From: Pseudomonas putida
GTDB taxonomy: Bacteria; Pseudomonadota; Gammaproteobacteria; Pseudomonadales; Pseudomonadaceae
DNA: 64,000 nucleotides
Assembly: GCF_016406145.1 (NCBI RefSeq)
Contig: NZ_CP066306.1
Span: 2,170,001-2,234,000 of the forward strand
Direction of reading: 5' to 3'
Each line of letters begins with the position of its first letter. The first letter of the stretch is position 1. The notes under the pieces were generated by a model, which searched no databases, was not told the DNA's origin, and was given only the letters and a program-made list of their open reading frames with translations. This document shows, piece after piece, positions 50,729 to 59,401 of the stretch. A program made the position numbers and the translations under genes.

Positions 50729-51085
50729 ATGCGTCATTTTCTTTTCGCCCTAGCGGGTGCCATTGCTCTATCTCCTACAGCGCACGCTGCTACCTCGCCA
50801 ATGCACGTGGACAAGGTTACTCAAGGGTACTATCAGATCCACACCGACAAAGGCCGTGAGCGGATTGAGGTCGTATCCACTGACAGCACGGGTAAAGTGA
50901 CTGGCAGAATGACTGGTGACATCGCGCGCGAAGCCCGTCTCGCGCGTTTCACCGCCACGTTTGGTGAAGACTGCGTACTTGGTTTCACTCCAGCGAAGAT
51001 GAAGATCTTGGTAGTAGAGGACATCGCGGTTGGCGCTGGCGTTTGTGAAGTCATGCCCCTTCCCACAGCACTTCGTGCTAAATGA
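50729..51085 (+). CDS. small secreted protein, unknown function
   Basis: 118 residues from MRHFLFALAGAIAL (GGAGGG four to nine bases upstream). A signal peptide (1-20, ending AHA) precedes a short soluble domain (VDKVTQGYYQIHTDKGRERIEVVSTDSTGKVTGRM) with two Cys (EDCVLG, GVCEV). The family is not recognised. It sits alone in the accessory segment after IS30. Confidence 0.6.
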   Translation: MRHFLFALAGAIALSPTAHAATSPMHVDKVTQGYYQIHTDKGRERIEVVSTDSTGKVTGRMTGDIAREARLARFTATFGEDCVLGFTPAKMKILVVEDIAVGAGVCEVMPLPTALRAK

Positions 51086-51424
51086 CCCCGCGTTATAATC
51101 GCTGAATTAGTGGCTGGTTTTGCCATCAGGCCACGAATCGCGGCTTCAAAACCTGATGAGGCCGGTCACGCCACAGGTCAAAACCGTCGAGCATCCTGTT
51201 AGTTCCTGAGCCGTCAGGGCAAGTGCCTGGAGTCGAACCCCGCCACTTTGAAATCGAGTTTGACCGGAAAACGCTATAGCCGGTGTGTTCAAAATCACAT
51301 CCGAGCTGAGGACCCGTAGCAACCCCCGGCCAACCTTGGTCTCGATCCTTCGCAAACTGCGCATCGCCCGCGAGCTCTCTTCGGTCTACTACATCTGCGC
51401 TTCGACGGTCAGTGCTGCGGCTTC

Positions 51425-51998
51425 GTGCTGCTCCCAAGCTACGAAATGCTGAATCCTGGCAACGTCGAATGGCAGGACCGGAGCTTCTGTGAGACCGGAG
51501 GTGCTGCGGCAACTGCTCAAGGCTTGCTGGGAAAAGCGGCGCTTGGACATCGGGTATGTGTCTTTCAAAACCCCGCAAGTGGAAGGGCGTACGATCGCTC
51601 CGCACCCGCTGGTTTAACCGGCATGCGTTGGCACGTTCGTGCCTATTGCGAGAAAAACCGTGACTACCGGGACTTTGTGCTGGGTCGTTGTAGGGGTGAG
51701 CCGGAGCTGCTCGACGATCAGACGGACAACGGCAGCGAACACGATGTCGAATGGAACACTAAAATCAATGTTATCTTCAAGCTGGACGAGCGCCTGACGC
51801 CGGCGCAACGCTCGCTCATTGAATTGAATTACGCAATGACTGACGGGGCGGTTGGTTGTCGAAAGCTCTCAAGCGGTGGCGAAGTAGGTAGTGAAACGGT
51901 TTCACGTAAACCCGAATTTGCATGGCGCACGGCCTCAAGCTCAGCAATTAGTGTTGGCGAACCGGGCTGAATTGAAACGCTGGCTGAGGCTTGACTAA
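51425..51998 (+). pseudogene. decayed WYL-domain transcriptional regulator (BrxR/CapW-like)
   Basis: Pieces of one protein occur in successive frames. RPEVLRQLLKACWEKRRLDI and EGRTIAPHPLV run to a stop near 51617. In the next frame come GMRWHVRAYCEKNRDYRDFV and GEPELLDDQTDN...LTPAQRSLIELNYAMTDG. From ~51845 a third frame gives GRLVVESSQAVAK-stop-VVKRFHVNPNLHGARPQAQQ. The order WYL core, RWHVRAY...RDFVL, then a WCX-like tail is that of regulators often found with defence genes. At least two frameshifts and one stop make it non-functional. The N-terminal part is not recognisable. Confidence 0.7.
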
Positions 51999-52080
51999 AA
52001 GCGTCCTTGGCCGATCTTGGGTTTTTGCCTGGCTTGGCGTTCAAGCCGATGTATAAATCATTACGTTCGAGGAAAAAGAC

Positions 52081-52728
52081 ATGGCAGTCGCCCCCGTTTG
52101 GTTTGCAAACGCGAAAAAACGCGCCCACGAGCTCGCCAAGGCCTATGAACAACGACACGATAGCTTTGAACGCTTGAAGGATGAACAGTTGCGCATCTTT
52201 GCCAGGACGGATGCTGCATCTTACCTGACACTCCTTGGTGAGCATGTTCGCAGCGCGTATGGAGATAATCAGGAGGCCGGCTGGTTACCGTCTGCCGGTT
52301 CTACGTATAGCGACCTGGAGTTCTTCGAGACCTTGATTCGCCATGATCGTAGCGCACGCCGTTTCAAGTCGTTGACCGAAGTGCCTGAATTTCTGCGCGA
52401 GGAATTTGAGGATTGGAGCGATGCTGATTTTCGCGCGCATGCCGAGGATCTGCGGGAGGCATCTCGTAATGGCTACGCCGGGCTTGAGGAGTCACGGATA
52501 ATCATGGAAGACGAGCCAGAATGTGAAGACTTTTTTGAGCGCCTTTACAACTGGCCAGGCGAAGCTGGTGCGCCGGAGCGTGAACTCGCCCAGGCGGAAG
52601 TTCTGGTGGATAACCTGCATTCCGGCTGGAAGCGTTGCCAGAAAGCCGGGCTCGCGCTCTTGCATCCTGCCAACTATGACAGTCCGGACTATGATCCGTC
52701 ATTGATAGCTGCACTGATGGAGGAGTGA
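52081..52728 (+). CDS. acidic protein of unknown function in the accessory segment
   Basis: 215 residues (MAVAPVWFANAKKRAHELAKAYEQRHDSF). It is soluble, helical and strongly acidic, with clusters such as EEFEDWSDADFRAHAEDLREA and EDEPECEDFFERL. No known domain, signal or membrane segment. The ribosome site GAGGAAAAAG lies just upstream. It lies between a decayed WYL regulator and a convergent JAMM protease gene. Confidence 0.6.
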   Translation: MAVAPVWFANAKKRAHELAKAYEQRHDSFERLKDEQLRIFARTDAASYLTLLGEHVRSAYGDNQEAGWLPSAGSTYSDLEFFETLIRHDRSARRFKSLTEVPEFLREEFEDWSDADFRAHAEDLREASRNGYAGLEESRIIMEDEPECEDFFERLYNWPGEAGAPERELAQAEVLVDNLHSGWKRCQKAGLALLHPANYDSPDYDPSLIAALMEE

Positions 52729-52872
52729 GTCCTTGCAGTGCAGTCCATCATCTTTCCTTCAGGCGCCATGACAGCCGTGCCTGCCGCGTCGGCAGGCGCG
52801 TGAGAACATCTTTCAGATGCGCGTAGGGATCCGGTGTTGTCCAGCTTTTAAGGTGTGAGGTGGCAAGCCTTT

Positions 52873-53571
52873 CTAGTTTTGCTGCGCAAGCCCGGCCCAG
52901 CCATCGCGCATGCCGGCGAACACGTTCAAGCTTGGACATACCAAACGCACCATGCGGTCTGCCTTGCGCCGGAAGTTGAGGTTTTCGTCCTCTGTCCACA
53001 CATAGGCTTTGAGCCAGATCGTCACGGAGCCGACCTGAAACCGCAGGGCACTCTCCCCATCCAGAATTTTTAGCGCTCGCTTGACCTTTTCGTCGCGCTC
53101 GAAAACGGTGGCTACCAGCCCGACGCGATAATCCAGCCCGTCATCCTGCTGCTGTTTCACGGCGCGGAAGTCGGCATCGGAGAAGCGGTAGTAGCCCCCT
53201 CGCTCCAGCTCCAGCTCAGTCTTTATCTCATCATCCTGATAGCTATACGGGTGGCTGTGATAATCGCCGAGGAACGTGACCTCGGGGAAGAAGGTATCGA
53301 TGAAGCTTTGTTTGATTTCCTGCGGTGCATCGCTATAGGAAATCGACCCTTGGTCTCGGGTTACAGAGGTGCAAGTGTCTGCCCACACCACGCGATACAT
53401 CGTTTGTCCGAAAGAGGATGTTTGAGCGTAACCCCACAGGTGGCCGTACGTTTCCACCCGTGCCGCGAAGTCGCCGTTTTCAAGCTGATGCTCGACTTTG
53501 TAAGCTTCCAGCGCCGAGGTAACGATGCTGAAGAATGCCTGTTCGGATATCGATACTACTGAGTTGACCAT
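52873..53571 (-). CDS. stand-alone JAMM/MPN-type metalloprotease
   Basis: 232 residues. The JAMM zinc site can be traced: Glu40 before YGHLWGY, H-x-H in DYHSHP (105 and 107), and Ser131/Asp134 in RFSDADF. The stretch between H-x-H and S-x2-D is about 24 residues, longer than the usual seven, so the loop is expanded. JAMM proteins cut isopeptide or ubiquitin-like conjugates, and in bacteria occur in Bil, CBASS (Cap3) and similar systems. No E1, E2 or ubiquitin-like gene is visible nearby. Confidence 0.75.
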   Translation of the reverse strand: MVNSVVSISEQAFFSIVTSALEAYKVEHQLENGDFAARVETYGHLWGYAQTSSFGQTMYRVVWADTCTSVTRDQGSISYSDAPQEIKQSFIDTFFPEVTFLGDYHSHPYSYQDDEIKTELELERGGYYRFSDADFRAVKQQQDDGLDYRVGLVATVFERDEKVKRALKILDGESALRFQVGSVTIWLKAYVWTEDENLNFRRKADRMVRLVCPSLNVFAGMRDGWAGLAQQN

Positions 53572-54000
53572 GGGTTACCTGGTGTTGATCAATCGGTTGT
53601 TGGGGCGGCGCTGCGCGCCAACGCATTGGGGAGCCTCGCTGCCAGGCCAAGCTGAAGAGGCTGGCCCAAGCGATACCTATGGTTTTATCAGCCTGGTGTA
53701 TTTAGCGCAGGAAGTTGAAAAAGCTGGCCCTGTGATCGGTTTTGTCACGCAGGTACTTCGGTGTGAAGGTTTGCAAATTGGCGCTGTAGTGTCAATTTGA
53801 TGTTGAAGATGGCGCAGCTGTACAGCGCATATGGGCAATTGAAGTCTTCAGGTTTGCTGAGAGGGGGGGGGAGTCGCTCGATATTGGGGGACCGCTCTGC
53901 GGTCCTTTCGCGACACAAGGCCGCTCCTACGGAGGGCAATAACGTTTACATAAGCGATCCGCCACTTGTCCTGGGCGACCGGGCAATCAGCAGCTTTGCT
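53572..54000. other. gap holding a REP element, no supported gene
   Basis: A plus-strand open frame of 76 codons from 53570 (MGYLVLINRLLGRR) lacks a ribosome site and motif and is doubted. A nine-G run is present at about 53863-53871. The REP copy is at 53890-53930. Confidence 0.4.
53890..53930 (-). repeat. REP element (P. putida type)
   Basis: GACCGC-TCT-GCGGTC hairpin followed by TTTCGCGACACAAGGCCGCT and CCTAC. Same family as 22807, 54855 and 54926. Confidence 0.8.
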
Positions 54001-54723
54001 TCAGCTAGTCGGATCTTGCCCCAAGACCTTGCTCAACGCCACACGCGCATCTTCAAGCTGCACCAGCGAAGCATGCCGTGCACCCAGCGCGTCGCCGTTC
54101 TGGATAGCCGTGAGAATCGCCTTGTGCCGGGGCAGGGCGAGTTGGTTGAAGTTCGGCCGCTGGTTGGAATAGCGCACCGATTCGCGCAGCGCCATCGAGA
54201 GCATGTTGCACAGGTAGGCCAGCAGATCGTTGTGGGTGGCGTCGGCGATGCGGGCGTGGAAGTCCAGGTCGGGTTGCAGGCGCTCTTCATGGGTGCGCGC
54301 GGCTTCCATGCGCTGGTAGGCCTCGGCGATCGACTCGACATCCTCGGGGCTGGCGTTGGTGGCGGCCAGCGCGGCGGCGGCGGGTTCGATAACCCAGCGC
54401 ACGCTGGACAGGGTGTTGAAGAAGTCCTTTTGCGGGGTGGCCTGCATCAGCCAGTGCAGCACGTCGGGGTCGAGCATGTGCCAGTCATGGCGGGGCCTCA
54501 CCAGCGTACCGACCCGTGGGCGGGCTTCGACCAGGCCCTTGGCGGTCAGGGCGCGCATCGCTTCGCGGAACACCGGCCGGCTGATCGCGTAGCTTTCGCA
54601 CAGGCTGGCCTCGGAGGGCAGCTTTTGCCCGGGTGCGAGTTGGCCGGATACGATTTGCAGGCCGAGGTCCTGGACCAGGGTGGCATGCATGCTTTTGCGC
54701 GTGGTGGGCTGGCGGTAGTTCAT
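54001..54723 (-). CDS. FadR-type GntR regulator of the sugar-acid cluster
   Basis: 240 residues. The N-terminal GntR winged helix (GQKLPSEASLCESYAISRPVFREAMRALTAKGLVEARPRVGTLV) is followed by an FCD effector domain with metal-binding His (DLDFHARIADATHN; LPRHKAILTAI). FCD regulators of this sort repress aldonate genes (DgoR/LldR-like). It stands next to the dehydratase gene on the same strand. Palindromes at 56742 and 56816 are its likely operators. Confidence 0.85.
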   Translation of the reverse strand: MNYRQPTTRKSMHATLVQDLGLQIVSGQLAPGQKLPSEASLCESYAISRPVFREAMRALTAKGLVEARPRVGTLVRPRHDWHMLDPDVLHWLMQATPQKDFFNTLSSVRWVIEPAAAALAATNASPEDVESIAEAYQRMEAARTHEERLQPDLDFHARIADATHNDLLAYLCNMLSMALRESVRYSNQRPNFNQLALPRHKAILTAIQNGDALGARHASLVQLEDARVALSKVLGQDPTS

Positions 54724-54854
54724 GGGGGCGCGGGAGGTCCTTCGAGCGAGGTGGGCATCATAGCATTAGTGGGTGGCGGAGGGCCTGTGGGGCAGGTGTC
54801 ATGCAGGCAGTTGCAGCCATCGGTATGCACTGCCTCAAGGTATGCGTGGGATGT

Positions 54855-54968
54855 GTAGGAGCGGCCTTGTGTCGCGAAAGGGGCGCGTAGCGCCCCCGGC
54901 AATATCAGCCTGATGCATGAATTGTGGGGGCGCTGCGCACCCCTTTCGCGACACAAGGCCGCTCCTAC
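54855..54968. repeat. inverted REP pair (REPIN)
   Basis: Two REP copies face each other: 54855-54896 (GTAGGAGCGGCCTTGTGTCG... then GGGGCGCGTAGCGCCCC) and 54926-54968 in reverse. They are separated by ~29 bases, so the whole can fold into one long hairpin. It fills the gap between the FadR-type gene and the dehydratase gene. Such doublets are the mobile form of REPs moved by RAYT transposases; none is in the window. Confidence 0.85.
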
Positions 54969-54991
54969 CGGGGGGAGGTGTTGAGGGTTGG

Positions 54992-56725
54992 TTAGTGCGA
55001 ATGCTTGGGCACCGCCGCGCCACGGCAGCCAACCAGGAAGTCGAAATCGCAACCTTCGTCAGCCTGCATCACATGGTCCAGATACAGCTTCGCATAACCG
55101 CCACTGATCAACTGTGGCGGTGCTTGCAGGTCGGCCAGGCGGCCAGCCAGTTCCTCGGCAGAAATGTCCAGGTGCAGCCGGCCTTCCTTGCAGTCCAGCT
55201 CGATCCAGTCACCTTCGCGCACGGCTGCCAATGGGCCGCCCGCAGCAGCCTCGGGTGCCACGTGCAGCACTACGGTGCCGTAGGCAGTACCGCTCATGCG
55301 GGCATCGGAGATGCGCACCATGTCGGTCACGCCCTGGGCCAGCAGCTTGGCGGGCAGGCCCATGTTGCCGACCTCGGCCATGCCCGGGTAGCCCTTGGGC
55401 CCGCAGTATTTCATCACCAGCACCGAATTGGCGTCCACGTCCAGCTCAGGGTCGTTGATGCGCGCTTTGTAGTCCTCGAAGTTTTCGAACACTACGGCCC
55501 GGCCGCGGTGCTGCATCAGCGCTGGGGTGGCCGCCGACGGCTTTAGCACTGCGCCTTTGGGTGCCAGGTTGCCGCGCAGGATGCAGATGCCGCCATCGGC
55601 CACCAGCGGTTTATCAAGCGGGCGGATGACTTCTTCGTCATACAGCGGCGCGGCCTGGCAGTTGTCCCACAGGCTCTTGCCGTTGGCGGTCAGTGCGGTG
55701 GGGTTGGGCAGCAGGCCATGCTCGCCCAGGCGGCGGATGACTGCGGGCAGGCCGCCGGCGTAGTAGAACTCTTCCATCAGGAAGCGGCCCGATGGCTGCA
55801 AGTCGACCAAGGTCGGTGTGCCGCGGCCGACGCGGGTCCAGTCTTCCAGTTGCAGGTCTACACCAATGCGCCCGGCAATCGCCTTGAGGTGGATCACGGC
55901 GTTGGTCGAACCACCGATGGCGGCGTTGACGCGGATGGCGTTCTCGAAGGCTTCGCGGGTAAGGATCTTCGACAGGCGCAGGTCTTCGCGCACCATGTCG
56001 ACAATGCGCATGCCCGACAGGTGGGCGAGTACGTAGCGGCGGGCATCCACCGCCGGGATGGCGGCGTTGTGCGGCAGCGAGGTGCCCAGCGCTTCGGCCA
56101 TGCAGGCCATGGTCGACGCGGTGCCCATGGTGTTGCAGGTACCCGCCGAGCGCGACATGCCGGCCTCGGCCGAGAGGAACTCGTTGAGGTCGATCTGGCC
56201 GGCCTTATAGGCCTCGTGCATCTGCCAGACGATGGTGCCGGCGCCAATGTCCTTGCCTTTGTGCTTGCCGTTGAGCATCGGCCCACCAGTGACCACGATC
56301 GCCGGCACGTCGCAGCTGGCGGCGCCCATCAGCAGCGCCGGGGTGGTCTTGTCGCAGCCGGTCAGCAGCACCACGGCGTCCACCGGGTTGCCACGGATCG
56401 CTTCTTCCACATCCATGCTCGCCAGGTTGCGGGTGAGCATGGCGGTAGGGCGCAGGTTGGACTCACCGCTGGAAAACACCGGGAACTCCACCGGGAAGCC
56501 ACCGGCCTCCAGCACGCCTTTTTTGACGTGCTCGGCAATCTTGCGGAAGTGGGCGTTGCACGGGGTCAGCTCCGACCAGGTGTTGCAGATGCCGATGATC
56601 GGCTTGCCCTGGAATTCGTGGTCGGGGATGCCTTGGTTCTTCATCCAGCTGCGGTACATGAAGCCGTTCTTGTCGGCGGTACCAAACCATTGGGCGGAGC
56701 GCAGGGGGCGTTTGTTATCAGACAT
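54992..56725 (-). CDS. IlvD/Edd-family aldonate dehydratase (L-arabonate dehydratase type)
   Basis: 577 residues. Fe-S ligand Cys in ICNTWSELTPCN and LLTGCDKTTPALLMG, and the third in SRSAGTCNTMGTAS, plus EAGGFPVEFPVFSSGES. The subfamily (577-595 residues, beginning RSAQWFG...MYRSWMKNQG) contains L-arabonate and D-xylonate dehydratases, which give 2-keto-3-deoxy acids. The AraD1-like and semialdehyde dehydrogenase genes across the divergent promoter support a pentonate or similar substrate, which sequence alone cannot fix. Confidence 0.9.
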   Translation of the reverse strand: MSDNKRPLRSAQWFGTADKNGFMYRSWMKNQGIPDHEFQGKPIIGICNTWSELTPCNAHFRKIAEHVKKGVLEAGGFPVEFPVFSSGESNLRPTAMLTRNLASMDVEEAIRGNPVDAVVLLTGCDKTTPALLMGAASCDVPAIVVTGGPMLNGKHKGKDIGAGTIVWQMHEAYKAGQIDLNEFLSAEAGMSRSAGTCNTMGTASTMACMAEALGTSLPHNAAIPAVDARRYVLAHLSGMRIVDMVREDLRLSKILTREAFENAIRVNAAIGGSTNAVIHLKAIAGRIGVDLQLEDWTRVGRGTPTLVDLQPSGRFLMEEFYYAGGLPAVIRRLGEHGLLPNPTALTANGKSLWDNCQAAPLYDEEVIRPLDKPLVADGGICILRGNLAPKGAVLKPSAATPALMQHRGRAVVFENFEDYKARINDPELDVDANSVLVMKYCGPKGYPGMAEVGNMGLPAKLLAQGVTDMVRISDARMSGTAYGTVVLHVAPEAAAGGPLAAVREGDWIELDCKEGRLHLDISAEELAGRLADLQAPPQLISGGYAKLYLDHVMQADEGCDFDFLVGCRGAAVPKHSH

Positions 56726-56741
56726 AAGCGGGACACCTAAT

Positions 56742-56752
56742 TAGTATTACTA
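56742..56752. promoter_or_regulatory. operator palindrome 1, sugar-acid cluster
   Basis: TAGTATTACTA is an 11-base palindrome 17 bases upstream of the dehydratase gene. Its partner at 56816-56826 has the complementary centre base. Such T/A-framed sites are typical of FadR/GntR repressors. Confidence 0.6.
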
Positions 56753-56815
56753 TTTGTCGTTATGATGCTGACTCTAGCGACTAAAAAGGCATCTGTGAAG
56801 GGTTGTTGTTTTAAA

Positions 56816-56826
56816 TAGTAATACTA
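56816..56826. promoter_or_regulatory. operator palindrome 2, sugar-acid cluster
   Basis: TAGTAATACTA is the reverse complement of the site at 56742. The centres are 74 bases apart (about seven helical turns), which would allow both divergent promoters to be repressed, possibly through a loop. Confidence 0.6.
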
Positions 56827-56889
56827 TATGATCGATTCGCCAGGTTAGCGGTCTGCCAAAAAGCCCCGGCCAGGTGCTGTGCCCATTAC

Positions 56890-56897
56890 AAGAACAA
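56890..56897 (+). promoter_or_regulatory. Crc/Hfq-type motif upstream of the first MFS gene
   Basis: AAGAACAA fits AAnAAnAA and is three bases before the GGAG ribosome site of the MFS gene at 56912. Confidence 0.4.
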
Positions 56898-56911
56898 TTG
56901 GAGACATCGCC

Positions 56912-58219
56912 ATGATTCAGGAGCAGCGGCTCGTCCGCCTGATCACACTGAAACTCATCCCTTTTCTGGTTCTGCTTTACCTGGTGGCCTATGTCGATCG
57001 TTCGGCGGTGGGCTTTGCCAAGCTGCACATGGGCGCCGACATCGGCCTGGGTGACGCGGCATATGGCCTTGGCGCCGGGCTGTTCTTCATCGGTTATTTT
57101 CTTTTCGAAGTGCCGAGCAACCTGTTGCTCGACCGCTTCGGTGCACGTCGCTGGTTCGCCCGCATTTTGCTGACCTGGGGCGCGATCACTGTCGGCATGG
57201 CGTTTGTCACCGGGCCCAACGGCTTTTATGTGATGCGTTTTTTGTTGGGGGCCGCTGAGGCGGGCTTCTTCCCGGGGGTGCTGTACTACATCACCCAGTG
57301 GTACCCGGTGCGCCATCGCGGCAAGATTCTGGGCTTCTTCATTCTCTCGCAGCCGCTGGCCATGCTGATCACCGGGCCGCTTTCGGGTGCGCTGCTGGGG
57401 CTTGAGGGCATCTACGGTCTGCATGGCTGGCAGTGGTTGTTCATCTGTATCGGTATCCCGGCAGTGCTGTTGGCCTGGCCCACCTTGCGCCTGCTGCCGG
57501 ACGGCCCTGCCAAGGTGCGCTGGCTCAGCGACGAGCAACGCAACTGGCTGCAGGAGCAGTTGGCCAACGACCTGTGCGAATTCGGCCAGACCCGCCATGG
57601 CAACCCGCTGCATGCCCTTAAAGATGGCCGGGTGCTGTTGCTGGCGCTGTTCTACTTGCCGATGACCCTGAGCATCTATGGCCTGGGCCTGTGGCTGCCA
57701 ACGCTGATCCACCAGTTTGGCGGCAGTGACCTGGTCACCGGTTTTGTCTCGGCGGTGCCTTACCTGTTCGGCATCATCGGCCTGCTGATCGTGCCGCGAA
57801 GCTCCGACCGCCTGAACGACCGCTATGGCCATCTGGGCCTGCTGTACGCCCTGGGTGCCGTCGGCCTGTTCTTCAGCGCCTGGCTGACGGTGCCGGTGCT
57901 GCAGTTGGCCGCGCTGTGCCTGGTGGCGTTCGCGCTGTTCTCCTGCACGGCCATCTTCTGGACGCTGCCGGGGCGGTTCTTCTCTGGTGCCAGCGCTGCT
58001 GCGGGTATCGCCTTGATCAACTCGATCGGCAACCTCGGCGGTTACCTGGGCCCGTTCGGCATCGGCGCGCTGAAGGAGTACACCGGGCAGTTGTCGTCGG
58101 GCCTGTATTTCCTGGCGCTGGTGATGCTGTGCGGGGTGCTGCTCACGGGCGTGGTCTACAACCGCCTGGAGCGCCGCCAGCGCCTGGCTTCCACGCGGGC
58201 GGCCGACGCCTCCCGCTAA
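56912..58219 (+). CDS. MFS transporter, anion:cation symporter family (sugar acids), copy 1
   Basis: 435 residues from MIQEQRLVRLITLKLIPF (GGAGA upstream; a GTG 33 bases earlier is less likely). Twelve hydrophobic segments with ACS patterns LLYLVAYVDRSAVGFAKL, YFLFEVPSNLLLDRFGARRW and GAAEAGFFPGVLYYITQWYP. ACS carriers import hexuronates, aldonates or tartrates. First gene of the rightward unit, followed 28 bases later by the AraD1-like gene. Confidence 0.9.
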   Translation: MIQEQRLVRLITLKLIPFLVLLYLVAYVDRSAVGFAKLHMGADIGLGDAAYGLGAGLFFIGYFLFEVPSNLLLDRFGARRWFARILLTWGAITVGMAFVTGPNGFYVMRFLLGAAEAGFFPGVLYYITQWYPVRHRGKILGFFILSQPLAMLITGPLSGALLGLEGIYGLHGWQWLFICIGIPAVLLAWPTLRLLPDGPAKVRWLSDEQRNWLQEQLANDLCEFGQTRHGNPLHALKDGRVLLLALFYLPMTLSIYGLGLWLPTLIHQFGGSDLVTGFVSAVPYLFGIIGLLIVPRSSDRLNDRYGHLGLLYALGAVGLFFSAWLTVPVLQLAALCLVAFALFSCTAIFWTLPGRFFSGASAAAGIALINSIGNLGGYLGPFGIGALKEYTGQLSSGLYFLALVMLCGVLLTGVVYNRLERRQRLASTRAADASR

Positions 58220-58247
58220 CCTTTGCAACCGACAAGCGAGCACAAGC

Positions 58248-59237
58248 ATGCGACTGATCCAATTCGAAACCGCCGCCGGCGCGCGCCGCGTGGGCGTGGT
58301 GGAAGGCGAGTACGCCCTTGAAGTACTGGGCGCCGCCAGCACCCGTGAGCTGGCCCTGCAGGCCATAGCCGCTGGCCGTGACCTGGCGTGCGAAGTGCAG
58401 GCCGCCGGGCTGGGCGAGCGCCATGACTACCTGGCCCTGCTGGCCGAAGGCCGCGTACTGCCACCGCTGGACCACCCGGACCCGGCTCACTGCCTGGTGA
58501 CCGGTACCGGCCTGACCCACCTGGGCAGCGCCGCCACCCGCGACAAGATGCACCAGCAGCAAGCCGAAGGCGCCGTCACTGACAGCATGCGCATGTTCCA
58601 GTGGGGCCTGGAAGGCGGTCGGCCGCCAGCGGGCGAGGAGGGCGCGCAGCCGGAGTGGTTCTACAAGGGCGACGGCGGCATCGTCGTGCGCCCCGGCGCC
58701 GACCTGCCGCTGCCGGCCTTTGCCGAAGATGCCGGCGAAGAGCCGGAGCTGGTCGGGCTGTACCTGATCGGTACCGACGGCACGCCATACCGCCTTGGCT
58801 ACGCCTTGGGCAACGAGTTTTCCGACCATGTGATGGAGCGGCGCAACTACCTGTACCTGGCGCATTCCAAGCTGCGCGCCTGCAGCTTTGGCCCGGAGCT
58901 GCGCCTTGGGGCGTTGCCGGCTCACCTGGAAGGTACCAGCCGCATCCTGCGCGATGGCCAGGTGCTGTGGAGCAAGCCGTTCCTGTCGGGTGAGCAGAAC
59001 ATGTGCCACAGCTTCGAGAACCTCGAGTTCCACCACTTCAAGTACGACCAGTTCCTGCGTGCCGGCGATATCCATGTGCACTATTTCGGCACCGCCACGC
59101 TGTCGTTTGCCGACGGCGTTCAGGCTCGCCCGGGCGATACCTTCGAGGTCAGCCTCGATGCCTTTGGCCAGCCGCTGCGCAATGGTATTGGCGCAGCGTC
59201 CGGGCAGCGTCGCCCAGGTGTAGTGAAAAGCCTTTGA
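58248..59237 (+). CDS. AraD1/GguC-type FAH-family dehydratase
   Basis: 329 residues. FAH-fold C-terminal domain (LYLIGTDGTPYRLGYALGNEFSDHVMERRNYLYLAHSKLR...RAGDIHVHYFGTATLSF) preceded by TGTGLTHLGSAATRDKMH. It matches AraD1, which dehydrates 2-keto-3-deoxy-L-arabinonate (or a related acid) toward 2-ketoglutarate semialdehyde in non-phosphorylating pentose routes. Placed between carrier and semialdehyde dehydrogenase, as expected. Confidence 0.85.
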   Translation: MRLIQFETAAGARRVGVVEGEYALEVLGAASTRELALQAIAAGRDLACEVQAAGLGERHDYLALLAEGRVLPPLDHPDPAHCLVTGTGLTHLGSAATRDKMHQQQAEGAVTDSMRMFQWGLEGGRPPAGEEGAQPEWFYKGDGGIVVRPGADLPLPAFAEDAGEEPELVGLYLIGTDGTPYRLGYALGNEFSDHVMERRNYLYLAHSKLRACSFGPELRLGALPAHLEGTSRILRDGQVLWSKPFLSGEQNMCHSFENLEFHHFKYDQFLRAGDIHVHYFGTATLSFADGVQARPGDTFEVSLDAFGQPLRNGIGAASGQRRPGVVKSL

Positions 59238-59401
59238 GCGTGTTGCCGGTCAGTCGATGAAGTCGGGACGGCTGTGCGGTCCATCGCCGGCAAGCCAGCT
59301 CCCACAGGTACCGCGCAAACCTCAAGAATTTGCGCGGCCCCTCTGCCCTGACTGACCGCCATGCGCCACTGAGCCCTCATTCTTTGTTACAGGAGTCAAC
59401 C

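Noticed and set aside
50462..50737. Minus-strand ORF of up to 91 codons
   Set aside because: It covers the ribosome site and start of the secreted-protein gene at 50729 and shows no motif or ribosome site of its own.
51126..51605. Long minus-strand ORF over the WYL remnant
   Set aside because: The plus strand carries clear WYL motifs; the minus frame is the shadow of that decayed gene.
53570..53800. Plus-strand ORF of 76 codons upstream of the FadR-type gene
   Set aside because: No ribosome site, no recognisable motif, and its start overlaps the divergent JAMM gene start.
54855..54968. CRISPR repeats
   Set aside because: Only two inverted copies, not direct repeats with regular spacers; they match REP elements found singly elsewhere in the window.
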